Assembly (NCBI RefSeq): GCF_018687715.1
Contig: NC_056762.1
Coordinates: forward strand, 18,531,364-18,595,363
Direction of reading: 5' to 3'
DNA from: Carya illinoinensis
Lineage: Eukaryota; Streptophyta; Magnoliopsida; Fagales; Juglandaceae
DNA: 64,000 nt
This document shows positions 44,005 to 54,806 of the stretch, piece by piece. The first letter of the stretch is position 1, and each line of letters starts with the position of its first letter. Under the pieces are notes generated by a model, which saw only the letters and a list, made by a program, of their open reading frames with translations, did no database searches and had not been told where the DNA came from. Both the position numbers and the translations under genes were made by a program.

Positions 44005-44124
44005 GGGTGCGATCATACCAGCACTAATGCACCGGATCCCATCAGAACTCCGCAGTTAAGCGTGCTTGGGCGAGAGTAGTACTAGGATGGGTGACCTCCT
44101 GGGAAGTCCTCGTGTTGCACCCCC
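44005..44124 (+). rRNA. 5S rRNA: 5S rRNA gene 145
   Basis: Consensus body. Class C, 308 bp. Confidence 0.97.
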
Positions 44125-44312
44125 CCTTTTAATTTTTACCGCATCTCTGGTCGGATGGACCGGAACGAGAACCAGGGAATGGATTTTTAGGAAAATCGCA
44201 CCGACCCCATCGCGTAGCAATGGGTATCGGTCAGATCGCCGGTTGGCATGAGATAGGCAGGGTGCGGCTAGGTCGTAATAGGATTATATTAGTTTTTCGC
44301 TGGTAGCATGAT

Positions 44313-44432
44313 GGGTGCGATCATACCAGCACTAATGCACCGGATCCCATCAGAACTCCGCAGTTAAGCGTGCTTGGGCGAGAGTAGTACTAGGATGGGT
44401 GACCTCCTGGGAAGTCCTCGTGTTGCACCCCC
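44313..44432 (+). rRNA. 5S rRNA: 5S rRNA gene 146
   Basis: Consensus body. Class B, 297 bp. Partner of gene 123. Confidence 0.97.
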
Positions 44433-44609
44433 CCTTTTTATTTTTACCGCATCTCCGGTCGGATGGACCGGAACGACAACCGGGCAATGGATTCTTAGGA
44501 AAATCGCACCGACCCCATCGCTATCAATCAGATCGCCAGTTGGCATGGGATAGGCAGGGTGCGGCTAGGTCGTAATAGGATTATATTAGTTTTTCGCTGG
44601 TAGCATGAT

Positions 44610-44729
44610 GGGTGCGATCATACCAGCACTAATGCACCGGATCCCATCAGAACTCCGCAGTTAAGCGTGCTTGGGCGAGAGTAGTACTAGGATGGGTGAC
44701 CTCCTGGGAAGTCCTCGTGTTGCACCCCC
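44610..44729 (+). rRNA. 5S rRNA: 5S rRNA gene 147
   Basis: Consensus body. Class F, 308 bp; last F in the window. Confidence 0.97.
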
Positions 44730-44917
44730 CTTTTTTATTTTTACCGCATCTCCGGTCGGATGGACCGGAACGAGTACCGGGCAATGGATTCTTAGGAAAA
44801 TCGCACCGACCCCATCGCGTAGCAATGGGTATCGATCAGATCGCCGGTTGGCATGGGATAGGCAGGGTGCGGCTAGGTCGTAATAGGATTATATTAGTTT
44901 TTCGCTGGTAGCATGAT

Positions 44918-45037
44918 GGGTGCGATCATACCAGCACTAATGCACCGGATCCCATCAGAACTCCGCAGTTAAGCGTGCTTGGGCGAGAGTAGTACTAGGA
45001 TGGGTGACCTCCTGGGAAGTCCTCGTGTTGCACCCCC
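44918..45037 (+). rRNA. 5S rRNA: 5S rRNA gene 148
   Basis: Consensus body. Class A, 308 bp. Confidence 0.97.
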
Positions 45038-45225
45038 CCTTTTTATTTTTACCGCATCTCCGGTCGGATGGACCGGAACGACAACCGGGCAATGGATTCT
45101 TAGGAAAATCGCACCGACCCCATCGCGTAGCAATGGGTATCGATCAGATCGCCGGTTGGCATGGGATAGGCATGGTGCGGCTAGGTCGTAATAGGATTAT
45201 ATTAGTTTTTCGCTGGTAGCATGAT

Positions 45226-45345
45226 GGGTGCGATCATACCAGCACTAATGCACCGGATCCCATCAGAACTCCGCAGTTAAGCGTGCTTGGGAGAGAGTAG
45301 TACTAGGATGGGTGACCTCCTGGGAAGTCCTCGTGTTGCACCCCC
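45226..45345 (+). rRNA. 5S rRNA: 5S rRNA gene 149 (C67A)
   Basis: C67A as in gene 126. Class A with TTCTTAAG, 308 bp. Confidence 0.97.
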
Positions 45346-45533
45346 CCTTTTTATTTTTACCGCATCTCCGGTCGGATGGACCGGAACGACAACCGGGCAA
45401 TGGATTCTTAAGAAAATCGCACCGACCCCATCGCGTAGCAATGGGTATCGATCAGATCGCCGGTTGGCATGGGATAGGCATGGTGCGGCTAGGTCGTAAT
45501 AGGATTATATTAGTTTTTCGCTGGTAGCATGAT

Positions 45534-45653
45534 GGGTGCGATCATACCAGCACTAATGCACCGGATCCCATCAGAACTCCGCAGTTAAGCGTGCTTGGGC
45601 GAGAGTAGTACTAGGATGGGTGACCTCCTGGGAAGTCCTCGTGTTGCACCCCC
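45534..45653 (+). rRNA. 5S rRNA: 5S rRNA gene 150
   Basis: Consensus body. Class B, 297 bp. Confidence 0.97.
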
Positions 45654-45830
45654 CCTTTTTATTTTTACCGCATCTCCGGTCGGATGGACCGGAACGACAA
45701 CCGGGCAATGGATTCTTAGGAAAATCGCACCGACCCCATCGCTATCAATCAGATCGCCAGTTGGCATGGGATAGGCAGGGTGCGGCTAGGTCGTAATAGG
45801 ATTATATTAGTTTTTCGCTGGTAGCATGAT

Positions 45831-45950
45831 GGGTGCGATCATACCAGCACTAATGCACCGGATCCCATCAGAACTCCGCAGTTAAGCGTGCTTGGGCGAG
45901 AGTAGTACTAGGATGGGTGACCTCCTGGGAAGTCCTCGTGTTGCACCCCC
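45831..45950 (+). rRNA. 5S rRNA: 5S rRNA gene 151
   Basis: Consensus body. Class V, 308 bp; last V in the window. Confidence 0.97.
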
Positions 45951-46138
45951 CGTTTTTATTTTTACCGCATCTCCGGTCGGATGGACCGGAACGAGTACCG
46001 GGCAATGGATTCTTAGGAAAATCGCACCGACCCCATCGCGTAGCAATGGGTATCGATCAGATCGCCGGTTGGCATGGGATAGGCATGGTGCGGCTAGGTC
46101 GTAATAGGATTATATTAGTTTTTCGCTGGTAGCATGAT

Positions 46139-46258
46139 GGGTGCGATCATACCAGCACTAATGCACCGGATCCCATCAGAACTCCGCAGTTAAGCGTGCT
46201 TGGGCGAGAGTAGTACTAGGATGGGTGACCTCCTGGGAAGTCCTCGTGTTGCACCCCT
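46139..46258 (+). rRNA. 5S rRNA: 5S rRNA gene 152
   Basis: Consensus body, T at 120. Class L, last in the window, 308 bp. Confidence 0.97.
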
Positions 46259-46446
46259 CCTTTTTATTTTTACCGCATCTCCGGTCGGATGGACCGGAAC
46301 GACAACCGGGCAATGGATTCTTAGGAAAATCGCACCGACCCCATCGCGTAGCAATGGGTATCGATCAGATCGCCGGTTGGCATGGGATAGGCATGGTGCG
46401 GCTAGGTCGTAATAGGATTATATTAGTTTTTCGCTGGTAGCATGAT

Positions 46447-46566
46447 GGGTGCGATCCTACCAGCACTAATGCACCGGATCCCATCAGAACTCCGCAGTTA
46501 AGCGTGCTTGGGCGAGAGTAGTACTAGGATGGGTGACCTCCTGGGAAGTCCTCGTGTTGCACCCCC
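46447..46566 (+). rRNA. 5S rRNA: 5S rRNA gene 153 (A11C)
   Basis: A11C, last such copy. Class B, 297 bp. Confidence 0.97.
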
Positions 46567-46743
46567 CCTTTTTATTTTTACCGCATCTCCGGTCGGATGG
46601 ACCGGAACGACAACCGGGCAATGGATTCTTAGGAAAATCGCACCGACCCCATCGCTATCAATCAGATCGCCAGTTGGCATGGGATAGGCAGGGTGCGGCT
46701 AGGTCGTAATAGGATTATATTAGTTTTTCGCTGGTAGCATGAT

Positions 46744-46863
46744 GGGTGCGATCATACCAGCACTAATGCACCGGATCCCATCAGAACTCCGTAGTTAAGC
46801 GTGCTTGGGCGAGAGTAGTACTAGGATGGGTGACCTCCTGGGAAGTCCTCGTGTTGCACCCCC
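46744..46863 (+). rRNA. 5S rRNA: 5S rRNA gene 154 (C49T)
   Basis: C49T, last such copy. Class C ending GTAGAATGAT, 308 bp. Confidence 0.97.
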
Positions 46864-47051
46864 CCTTTTAATTTTTACCGCATCTCTGGTCGGATGGACC
46901 GGAACGAGAACCAGGGAATGGATTTTTAGGAAAATCGCACCGACCCCATCGCGTAGCAATGGGTATCGGTCAGATCGCCGGTTGGCATGAGATAGGCAGG
47001 GTGCGGCTAGGTCGTAATAGGATTATATTAGTTTTTCGCTGGTAGAATGAT

Positions 47052-47171
47052 GGGTGCGATCATACCAGCACTAATGCACCGGATCCCATCAGAACTCCGC
47101 AGTTAAGCGTGCTTGGGCGAGAGTAGTACTAGGATGGGTGACCTCCTGGGAAGTCCTCGTGTTGCACCCCC
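47052..47171 (+). rRNA. 5S rRNA: 5S rRNA gene 155
   Basis: Consensus body, A at -6. Class A ending in C, 308 bp. Confidence 0.97.
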
Positions 47172-47359
47172 CCTTTTTATTTTTACCGCATCTCCGGTCG
47201 GATGGACCGGAACGACAACCGGGCAATGGATTCTTAGGAAAATCGCACCGACCCCATCGCGTAGCAATGGGTATCGATCAGATCGCCGGTTGGCATGGGA
47301 TAGGCATGGTGCGGCTAGGTCGTAATAGGATTATATTAGTTTTTCGCTGGTAGCATGAC

Positions 47360-47479
47360 GGGTGCGATCATACCAGCACTATTGCACCGGATCCCATCAG
47401 AACTCCGCAGTTAAGCGTGCTTGGGCGAGAGTAGTACTAGGATGGGTGACCTCCTGGGAAGTCCTCGTGTTGCACCCCC
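47360..47479 (+). rRNA. 5S rRNA: 5S rRNA gene 156 (A23T, -1C)
   Basis: A23T, first of seven copies, with C at -1. Class Aq, 308 bp. Its partner gene 134 in the older copy lacks A23T. Confidence 0.97.
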
Positions 47480-47667
47480 CCTTTTTATTTTTACCGCATC
47501 TCCGGTCGGATGGACCGGAACGACAACCGGGCAATGGATTCTTAGGAAAATCGCACCGACCCCATCGCGTAGCAATGGGTATCGATCAGATCGCCGGTTG
47601 GCATGGGATAGGCAGGGTGCGGCTAGGTCGTAATAGGATTATATTAGTTTTTCGCTGGTAGCATGAT

Positions 47668-47787
47668 GGGTGCGATCATACCAGCACTAATGCACCGGAT
47701 CCCATCAGAACTCCGCAGTTAAGCGTGCTTGGGCGAGAGTAGTACTAGGATGGGTGACCTCCTGGGAAGTCCTCGTGTTGCACCCCC
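47668..47787 (+). rRNA. 5S rRNA: 5S rRNA gene 157
   Basis: Consensus body. Class C, 308 bp. Confidence 0.97.
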
Positions 47788-47975
47788 CCTTTTAATTTTT
47801 ACCGCATCTCTGGTCGGATGGACCGGAACGAGAACCAGGGAATGGATTTTTAGGAAAATCGCACCGACCCCATCGCGTAGCAATGGGTATCGGTCAGATC
47901 GCCGGTTGGCATGAGATAGGCAGGGTGCGGCTAGGTCGTAATAGGATTATATTAGTTTTTCGCTGGTAGCATGAT

Positions 47976-48095
47976 GGGTGCGATCATACCAGCACTAATG
48001 CACCGGATCCCATCAGAACTCCGCAGTTAAGCGTGCTTGGGCGAGAGTAGTACTAGGATGGGTGACCTCCTGGGAAGTCCTCGTGTTGCACCCCG
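47976..48095 (+). rRNA. 5S rRNA: 5S rRNA gene 158
   Basis: Consensus body with a private G at position 120. Class C, 308 bp. Confidence 0.97.
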
Positions 48096-48283
48096 CCTTT
48101 TAATTTTTACCGCATCTCTGGTCGGATGGACCGGAACGAGAACCAGGGAATGGATTTTTAGGAAAATCGCACCGACCCCATCGCGTAGCAATGGGTATCG
48201 GTCAGATCGCCGGTTGGCATGAGATAGGCAGGGTGCGGCTAGGTCGTAATAGGATTATATTAGTTTTTCGCTGGTAGCATGAT

Positions 48284-48403
48284 GGGTGCGATCATACCAG
48301 CACTAATGCACCGGATCCCATCAGAACTCCGCAGTTAAGCGTGCTTGGGCGAGAGTAGTACTAGGATGGGTGACCTCCTGGGAAGTCCTCGTGTTGCACC
48401 CCC
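48284..48403 (+). rRNA. 5S rRNA: 5S rRNA gene 159
   Basis: Consensus body. Class B, 297 bp. Opens the 8-unit blocks. Confidence 0.97.
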
Positions 48404-48580
48404 CCTTTTTATTTTTACCGCATCTCCGGTCGGATGGACCGGAACGACAACCGGGCAATGGATTCTTAGGAAAATCGCACCGACCCCATCGCTATCAATC
48501 AGATCGCCAGTTGGCATGGGATAGGCAGGGTGCGGCTAGGTCGTAATAGGATTATATTAGTTTTTCGCTGGTAGCATGAT

Positions 48581-48700
48581 GGGTGCGATCATACCAGCAC
48601 TAATGCACCGGATCCCATCAGAACTCCGCAGTTAAGCGTGCTTGGGCGAGAGTAGTACTAGGATGGGTGACCTCCTGGGAAGTCCTCGTGTTGCACCCCC
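48581..48700 (+). rRNA. 5S rRNA: 5S rRNA gene 160
   Basis: Consensus body. Class A, 308 bp. Confidence 0.97.
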
Positions 48701-48888
48701 CCTTTTTATTTTTACCGCATCTCCGGTCGGATGGACCGGAACGACAACCGGGCAATGGATTCTTAGGAAAATCGCACCGACCCCATCGCGTAGCAATGGG
48801 TATCGATCAGATCGCCGGTTGGCATGGGATAGGCATGGTGCGGCTAGGTCGTAATAGGATTATATTAGTTTTTCGCTGGTAGCATGAT

Positions 48889-49008
48889 GGGTGCGATCAT
48901 ACCAGCACTAATGCACCGGATCCCATCAGAACTCCGCAGTTAAGCGTGCTTGGGCGAGAGTAGTACTAGGATGGGTGACCTCCTGGGAAGTCCTCGTGTT
49001 GCACCCCC
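48889..49008 (+). rRNA. 5S rRNA: 5S rRNA gene 161
   Basis: Consensus body. Class Cs ending GTAGAATGAT, 308 bp. Confidence 0.97.
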
Positions 49009-49196
49009 CCTTTTAATTTTTACCGCATCTCTGGTCGGATGGACCGGAACGAGAACCAGGGAATGGATTTTTAGGAAAATCGCACCGACCCCATCGTGTA
49101 GCAATGGGTATCGGTCAGATCGCCGGTTGGCATGAGATAGGCAGGGTGCGGCTAGGTCGTAATAGGATTATATTAGTTTTTCGCTGGTAGAATGAT

Positions 49197-49316
49197 GGGT
49201 GCGATCATACCAGCACTAATGCACCGGATCCCATCAGAACTCCGCAGTTAAGCGTGCTTGGGCGAGAGTAGTACTAGGATGGGTGACCTCCTGGGAAGTC
49301 CTCGTGTTGCACCCCC
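49197..49316 (+). rRNA. 5S rRNA: 5S rRNA gene 162
   Basis: Consensus body, A at -6. Class C, 308 bp. Confidence 0.97.
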
Positions 49317-49504
49317 CCTTTTAATTTTTACCGCATCTCTGGTCGGATGGACCGGAACGAGAACCAGGGAATGGATTTTTAGGAAAATCGCACCGACCCC
49401 ATCGCGTAGCAATGGGTATCGGTCAGATCGCCGGTTGGCATGAGATAGGCAGGGTGCGGCTAGGTCGTAATAGGATTATATTAGTTTTTCGCTGGTAGCA
49501 TGAT

Positions 49505-49624
49505 GGGTGCGATCATACCAGCACTAATGCACCGGATCCCATCAGAACTCCGCAGTTAAGCGTGCTTGGGCGAGAGTAGTACTAGGATGGGTGACCTCCT
49601 GGGAAGTCCTCGTGTTGCACCCCC
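49505..49624 (+). rRNA. 5S rRNA: 5S rRNA gene 163
   Basis: Consensus body. Class B, 297 bp. Confidence 0.97.
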
Positions 49625-49801
49625 CCTTTTTATTTTTACCGCATCTCCGGTCGGATGGACCGGAACGACAACCGGGCAATGGATTCTTAGGAAAATCGCA
49701 CCGACCCCATCGCTATCAATCAGATCGCCAGTTGGCATGGGATAGGCAGGGTGCGGCTAGGTCGTAATAGGATTATATTAGTTTTTCGCTGGTAGCATGA
49801 T

Positions 49802-49921
49802 GGGTGCGATCATACCAGCACTAATGCACCGGATCCCATCAGAACTCCGCAGTTAAGCGTGCTTGGGCGAGAGTAGTACTAGGATGGGTGACCTCCTGGG
49901 AAGTCCTCGTGTTGCACCCCC
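49802..49921 (+). rRNA. 5S rRNA: 5S rRNA gene 164
   Basis: Consensus body. Class A ending in C, 308 bp. Confidence 0.97.
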
Positions 49922-50109
49922 CCTTTTTATTTTTACCGCATCTCCGGTCGGATGGACCGGAACGACAACCGGGCAATGGATTCTTAGGAAAATCGCACCG
50001 ACCCCATCGCGTAGCAATGGGTATCGATCAGATCGCCGGTTGGCATGGGATAGGCATGGTGCGGCTAGGTCGTAATAGGATTATATTAGTTTTTCGCTGG
50101 TAGCATGAC

Positions 50110-50229
50110 GGGTGCGATCATACCAGCACTATTGCACCGGATCCCATCAGAACTCCGCAGTTAAGCGTGCTTGGGCGAGAGTAGTACTAGGATGGGTGAC
50201 CTCCTGGGAAGTCCTCGTGTTGCACCCCC
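50110..50229 (+). rRNA. 5S rRNA: 5S rRNA gene 165 (A23T, -1C)
   Basis: A23T and C at -1. The spacer has the A-type terminator then C-type sequence, an A/C recombinant, 308 bp. Confidence 0.97.
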
Positions 50230-50417
50230 CCTTTTTATTTTTACCGCATCTCTGGTCGGATGGACCGGAACGAGAACCAGGGAATGGATTTTTAGGAAAA
50301 TCGCACCGACCCCATCGCGTAGCAATGGGTATCGGTCAGATCGCCGGTTGGCATGAGATAGGCAGGGTGCGGCTAGGTCGTAATAGGATTATATTAGTTT
50401 TTCGCTGGTAGCATGAT

Positions 50418-50537
50418 GGGTGCGATCATACCAGCACTAATGCACCGGATCCCATCAGAACTCCGCAGTTAAGCGTGCTTGGGCGAGAGTAGTACTAGGA
50501 TGGGTGACCTCCTGGGAAGTCCTCGTGTTGCACCCCC
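50418..50537 (+). rRNA. 5S rRNA: 5S rRNA gene 166
   Basis: Consensus body. Class C, 308 bp. Confidence 0.97.
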
Positions 50538-50725
50538 CCTTTTAATTTTTACCGCATCTCTGGTCGGATGGACCGGAACGAGAACCAGGGAATGGATTTT
50601 TAGGAAAATCGCACCGACCCCATCGCGTAGCAATGGGTATCGGTCAGATCGCCGGTTGGCATGAGATAGGCAGGGTGCGGCTAGGTCGTAATAGGATTAT
50701 ATTAGTTTTTCGCTGGTAGCATGAT

Positions 50726-50845
50726 GGGTGCGATCATACCAGCACTAATGCACCGGATCCCATCAGAACTCCGCAGTTAAGCGTGCTTGGGCGAGAGTAG
50801 TACTAGGATGGGTGACCTCCTGGGAAGTCCTCGTGTTGCACCCCC
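50726..50845 (+). rRNA. 5S rRNA: 5S rRNA gene 167
   Basis: Consensus body. Class B, 297 bp. Second 8-unit block starts here. Confidence 0.97.
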
Positions 50846-51022
50846 CCTTTTTATTTTTACCGCATCTCCGGTCGGATGGACCGGAACGACAACCGGGCAA
50901 TGGATTCTTAGGAAAATCGCACCGACCCCATCGCTATCAATCAGATCGCCAGTTGGCATGGGATAGGCAGGGTGCGGCTAGGTCGTAATAGGATTATATT
51001 AGTTTTTCGCTGGTAGCATGAT

Positions 51023-51142
51023 GGGTGCGATCATACCAGCACTAATGCACCGGATCCCATCAGAACTCCGCAGTTAAGCGTGCTTGGGCGAGAGTAGTAC
51101 TAGGATGGGTGACCTCCTGGGAAGTCCTCGTGTTGCACCCCC
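51023..51142 (+). rRNA. 5S rRNA: 5S rRNA gene 168
   Basis: Consensus body. Class A, 308 bp. Confidence 0.97.
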
Positions 51143-51330
51143 CCTTTTTATTTTTACCGCATCTCCGGTCGGATGGACCGGAACGACAACCGGGCAATGG
51201 ATTCTTAGGAAAATCGCACCGACCCCATCGCGTAGCAATGGGTATCGATCAGATCGCCGGTTGGCATGGGATAGGCATGGTGCGGCTAGGTCGTAATAGG
51301 ATTATATTAGTTTTTCGCTGGTAGCATGAT

Positions 51331-51450
51331 GGGTGCGATCATACCAGCACTAATGCACCGGATCCCATCAGAACTCCGCAGTTAAGCGTGCTTGGGCGAG
51401 AGTAGTACTAGGATGGGTGACCTCCTGGGAAGTCCTCGTGTTGCACCCCC
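51331..51450 (+). rRNA. 5S rRNA: 5S rRNA gene 169
   Basis: Consensus body. Class Cs ending GTAGAATGAT, 308 bp. Confidence 0.97.
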
Positions 51451-51638
51451 CCTTTTAATTTTTACCGCATCTCTGGTCGGATGGACCGGAACGAGAACCA
51501 GGGAATGGATTTTTAGGAAAATCGCACCGACCCCATCGTGTAGCAATGGGTATCGGTCAGATCGCCGGTTGGCATGAGATAGGCAGGGTGCGGCTAGGTC
51601 GTAATAGGATTATATTAGTTTTTCGCTGGTAGAATGAT

Positions 51639-51758
51639 GGGTGCGATCATACCAGCACTAATGCACCGGATCCCATCAGAACTCCGCAGTTAAGCGTGCT
51701 TGGGCGAGAGTAGTACTAGGATGGGTGACCTCCTGGGAAGTCCTCGTGTTGCACCCCC
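51639..51758 (+). rRNA. 5S rRNA: 5S rRNA gene 170
   Basis: Consensus body, A at -6. Class C, 308 bp. Confidence 0.97.
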
Positions 51759-51946
51759 CCTTTTAATTTTTACCGCATCTCTGGTCGGATGGACCGGAAC
51801 GAGAACCAGGGAATGGATTTTTAGGAAAATCGCACCGACCCCATCGCGTAGCAATGGGTATCGGTCAGATCGCCGGTTGGCATGAGATAGGCAGGGTGCG
51901 GCTAGGTCGTAATAGGATTATATTAGTTTTTCGCTGGTAGCATGAT

Positions 51947-52066
51947 GGGTGCGATCATACCAGCACTAATGCACCGGATCCCATCAGAACTCCGCAGTTA
52001 AGCGTGCTTGGGCGAGAGTAGTACTAGGATGGGTGACCTCCTGGGAAGTCCTCGTGTTGCACCCCC
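51947..52066 (+). rRNA. 5S rRNA: 5S rRNA gene 171
   Basis: Consensus body. Class B, 297 bp. Confidence 0.97.
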
Positions 52067-52243
52067 CCTTTTTATTTTTACCGCATCTCCGGTCGGATGG
52101 ACCGGAACGACAACCGGGCAATGGATTCTTAGGAAAATCGCACCGACCCCATCGCTATCAATCAGATCGCCAGTTGGCATGGGATAGGCAGGGTGCGGCT
52201 AGGTCGTAATAGGATTATATTAGTTTTTCGCTGGTAGCATGAT

Positions 52244-52363
52244 GGGTGCGATCATACCAGCACTAATGCACCGGATCCCATCAGAACTCCGCAGTTAAGC
52301 GTGCTTGGGCGAGAGTAGTACTAGGATGGGTGACCTCCTGGGAAGTCCTCGTGTTGCACCCCC
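52244..52363 (+). rRNA. 5S rRNA: 5S rRNA gene 172
   Basis: Consensus body. Class A ending in C, 308 bp. Confidence 0.97.
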
Positions 52364-52551
52364 CCTTTTTATTTTTACCGCATCTCCGGTCGGATGGACC
52401 GGAACGACAACCGGGCAATGGATTCTTAGGAAAATCGCACCGACCCCATCGCGTAGCAATGGGTATCGATCAGATCGCCGGTTGGCATGGGATAGGCATG
52501 GTGCGGCTAGGTCGTAATAGGATTATATTAGTTTTTCGCTGGTAGCATGAC

Positions 52552-52671
52552 GGGTGCGATCATACCAGCACTATTGCACCGGATCCCATCAGAACTCCGC
52601 AGTTAAGCGTGCTTGGGCGAGAGTAGTACTAGGATGGGTGACCTCCTGGGAAGTCCTCGTGTTGCACCCCC
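52552..52671 (+). rRNA. 5S rRNA: 5S rRNA gene 173 (A23T, -1C)
   Basis: A23T and C at -1. A/C recombinant spacer as in unit 165, with eight C instead of seven: 309 bp. Confidence 0.97.
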
Positions 52672-52860
52672 CCCTTTTTATTTTTACCGCATCTCTGGTC
52701 GGATGGACCGGAACGAGAACCAGGGAATGGATTTTTAGGAAAATCGCACCGACCCCATCGCGTAGCAATGGGTATCGGTCAGATCGCCGGTTGGCATGAG
52801 ATAGGCAGGGTGCGGCTAGGTCGTAATAGGATTATATTAGTTTTTCGCTGGTAGCATGAT

Positions 52861-52980
52861 GGGTGCGATCATACCAGCACTAATGCACCGGATCCCATCA
52901 GAACTCCGCAGTTAAGCGTGCTTGGGCGAGAGTAGTACTAGGATGGGTGACCTCCTGGGAAGTCCTCGTGTTGCACCCCC
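52861..52980 (+). rRNA. 5S rRNA: 5S rRNA gene 174
   Basis: Consensus body. Class C, 308 bp. Confidence 0.97.
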
Positions 52981-53168
52981 CCTTTTAATTTTTACCGCAT
53001 CTCTGGTCGGATGGACCGGAACGAGAACCAGGGAATGGATTTTTAGGAAAATCGCACCGACCCCATCGCGTAGCAATGGGTATCGGTCAGATCGCCGGTT
53101 GGCATGAGATAGGCAGGGTGCGGCTAGGTCGTAATAGGATTATATTAGTTTTTCGCTGGTAGCATGAT

Positions 53169-53288
53169 GGGTGCGATCATACCAGCACTAATGCACCGGA
53201 TCCCATCAGAACTCCGCAGTTAAGCGTGCTTGGGCGAGAGTAGTACTAGGATGGGTGACCTCCTGGGAAGTCCTCGTGTTGCACCCCC
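53169..53288 (+). rRNA. 5S rRNA: 5S rRNA gene 175
   Basis: Consensus body. Class B, 297 bp. Third 8-unit block starts here. Confidence 0.97.
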
Positions 53289-53465
53289 CCTTTTTATTTT
53301 TACCGCATCTCCGGTCGGATGGACCGGAACGACAACCGGGCAATGGATTCTTAGGAAAATCGCACCGACCCCATCGCTATCAATCAGATCGCCAGTTGGC
53401 ATGGGATAGGCAGGGTGCGGCTAGGTCGTAATAGGATTATATTAGTTTTTCGCTGGTAGCATGAT

Positions 53466-53585
53466 GGGTGCGATCATACCAGCACTAATGCACCGGATCC
53501 CATCAGAACTCCGCAGTTAAGCGTGCTTGGGCGAGAGTAGTACTAGGATGGGTGACCTCCTGGGAAGTCCTCGTGTTGCACCCCC
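53466..53585 (+). rRNA. 5S rRNA: 5S rRNA gene 176
   Basis: Consensus body. Class A, 308 bp. Confidence 0.97.
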
Positions 53586-53773
53586 CCTTTTTATTTTTAC
53601 CGCATCTCCGGTCGGATGGACCGGAACGACAACCGGGCAATGGATTCTTAGGAAAATCGCACCGACCCCATCGCGTAGCAATGGGTATCGATCAGATCGC
53701 CGGTTGGCATGGGATAGGCATGGTGCGGCTAGGTCGTAATAGGATTATATTAGTTTTTCGCTGGTAGCATGAT

Positions 53774-53893
53774 GGGTGCGATCATACCAGCACTAATGCA
53801 CCGGATCCCATCAGAACTCCGCAGTTAAGCGTGCTTGGGCGAGAGTAGTACTAGGATGGGTGACCTCCTGGGAAGTCCTCGTGTTGCACCCCC
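53774..53893 (+). rRNA. 5S rRNA: 5S rRNA gene 177
   Basis: Consensus body. Class Cs ending GTAGAATGAT, 308 bp. Confidence 0.97.
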
Positions 53894-54081
53894 CCTTTTA
53901 ATTTTTACCGCATCTCTGGTCGGATGGACCGGAACGAGAACCAGGGAATGGATTTTTAGGAAAATCGCACCGACCCCATCGTGTAGCAATGGGTATCGGT
54001 CAGATCGCCGGTTGGCATGAGATAGGCAGGGTGCGGCTAGGTCGTAATAGGATTATATTAGTTTTTCGCTGGTAGAATGAT

Positions 54082-54201
54082 GGGTGCGATCATACCAGCA
54101 CTAATGCACCGGATCCCATCAGAACTCCGCAGTTAAGCGTGCTTGGGCGAGAGTAGTACTAGGATGGGTGACCTCCTGGGAAGTCCTCGTGTTGCACCCC
54201 C
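54082..54201 (+). rRNA. 5S rRNA: 5S rRNA gene 178
   Basis: Consensus body, A at -6. Class C, 308 bp. Confidence 0.97.
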
Positions 54202-54389
54202 CCTTTTAATTTTTACCGCATCTCTGGTCGGATGGACCGGAACGAGAACCAGGGAATGGATTTTTAGGAAAATCGCACCGACCCCATCGCGTAGCAATGG
54301 GTATCGGTCAGATCGCCGGTTGGCATGAGATAGGCAGGGTGCGGCTAGGTCGTAATAGGATTATATTAGTTTTTCGCTGGTAGCATGAT

Positions 54390-54509
54390 GGGTGCGATCA
54401 TACCAGCACTAATGCACCGGATCCCATCAGAACTCCGCAGTTAAGCGTGCTTGGGCGAGAGTAGTACTAGGATGGGTGACCTCCTGGGAAGTCCTCGTGT
54501 TGCACCCCC
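54390..54509 (+). rRNA. 5S rRNA: 5S rRNA gene 179
   Basis: Consensus body. Class B, 297 bp. Confidence 0.97.
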
Positions 54510-54686
54510 CCTTTTTATTTTTACCGCATCTCCGGTCGGATGGACCGGAACGACAACCGGGCAATGGATTCTTAGGAAAATCGCACCGACCCCATCGCTA
54601 TCAATCAGATCGCCAGTTGGCATGGGATAGGCAGGGTGCGGCTAGGTCGTAATAGGATTATATTAGTTTTTCGCTGGTAGCATGAT

Positions 54687-54806
54687 GGGTGCGATCATAC
54701 CAGCACTAATGCACCGGATCCCATCAGAACTCCGCAGTTAAGCGTGCTTGGGCGAGAGTAGTACTAGGATGGGTGACCTCCTGGGAAGTCCTCGTGTTGC
54801 ACCCCC
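54687..54806 (+). rRNA. 5S rRNA: 5S rRNA gene 180
   Basis: Consensus body. Class A ending in C, 308 bp. Confidence 0.97.

Larger units (their letters stand above)
44313..50109 (+). repeat. Segmental duplication, second copy
   Basis: This is the partner of 37284-43388. It contains an island of first-domain classes (F, A, V, L, B) inside a region otherwise made of A, Cs, C and B units. Confidence 0.88.
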
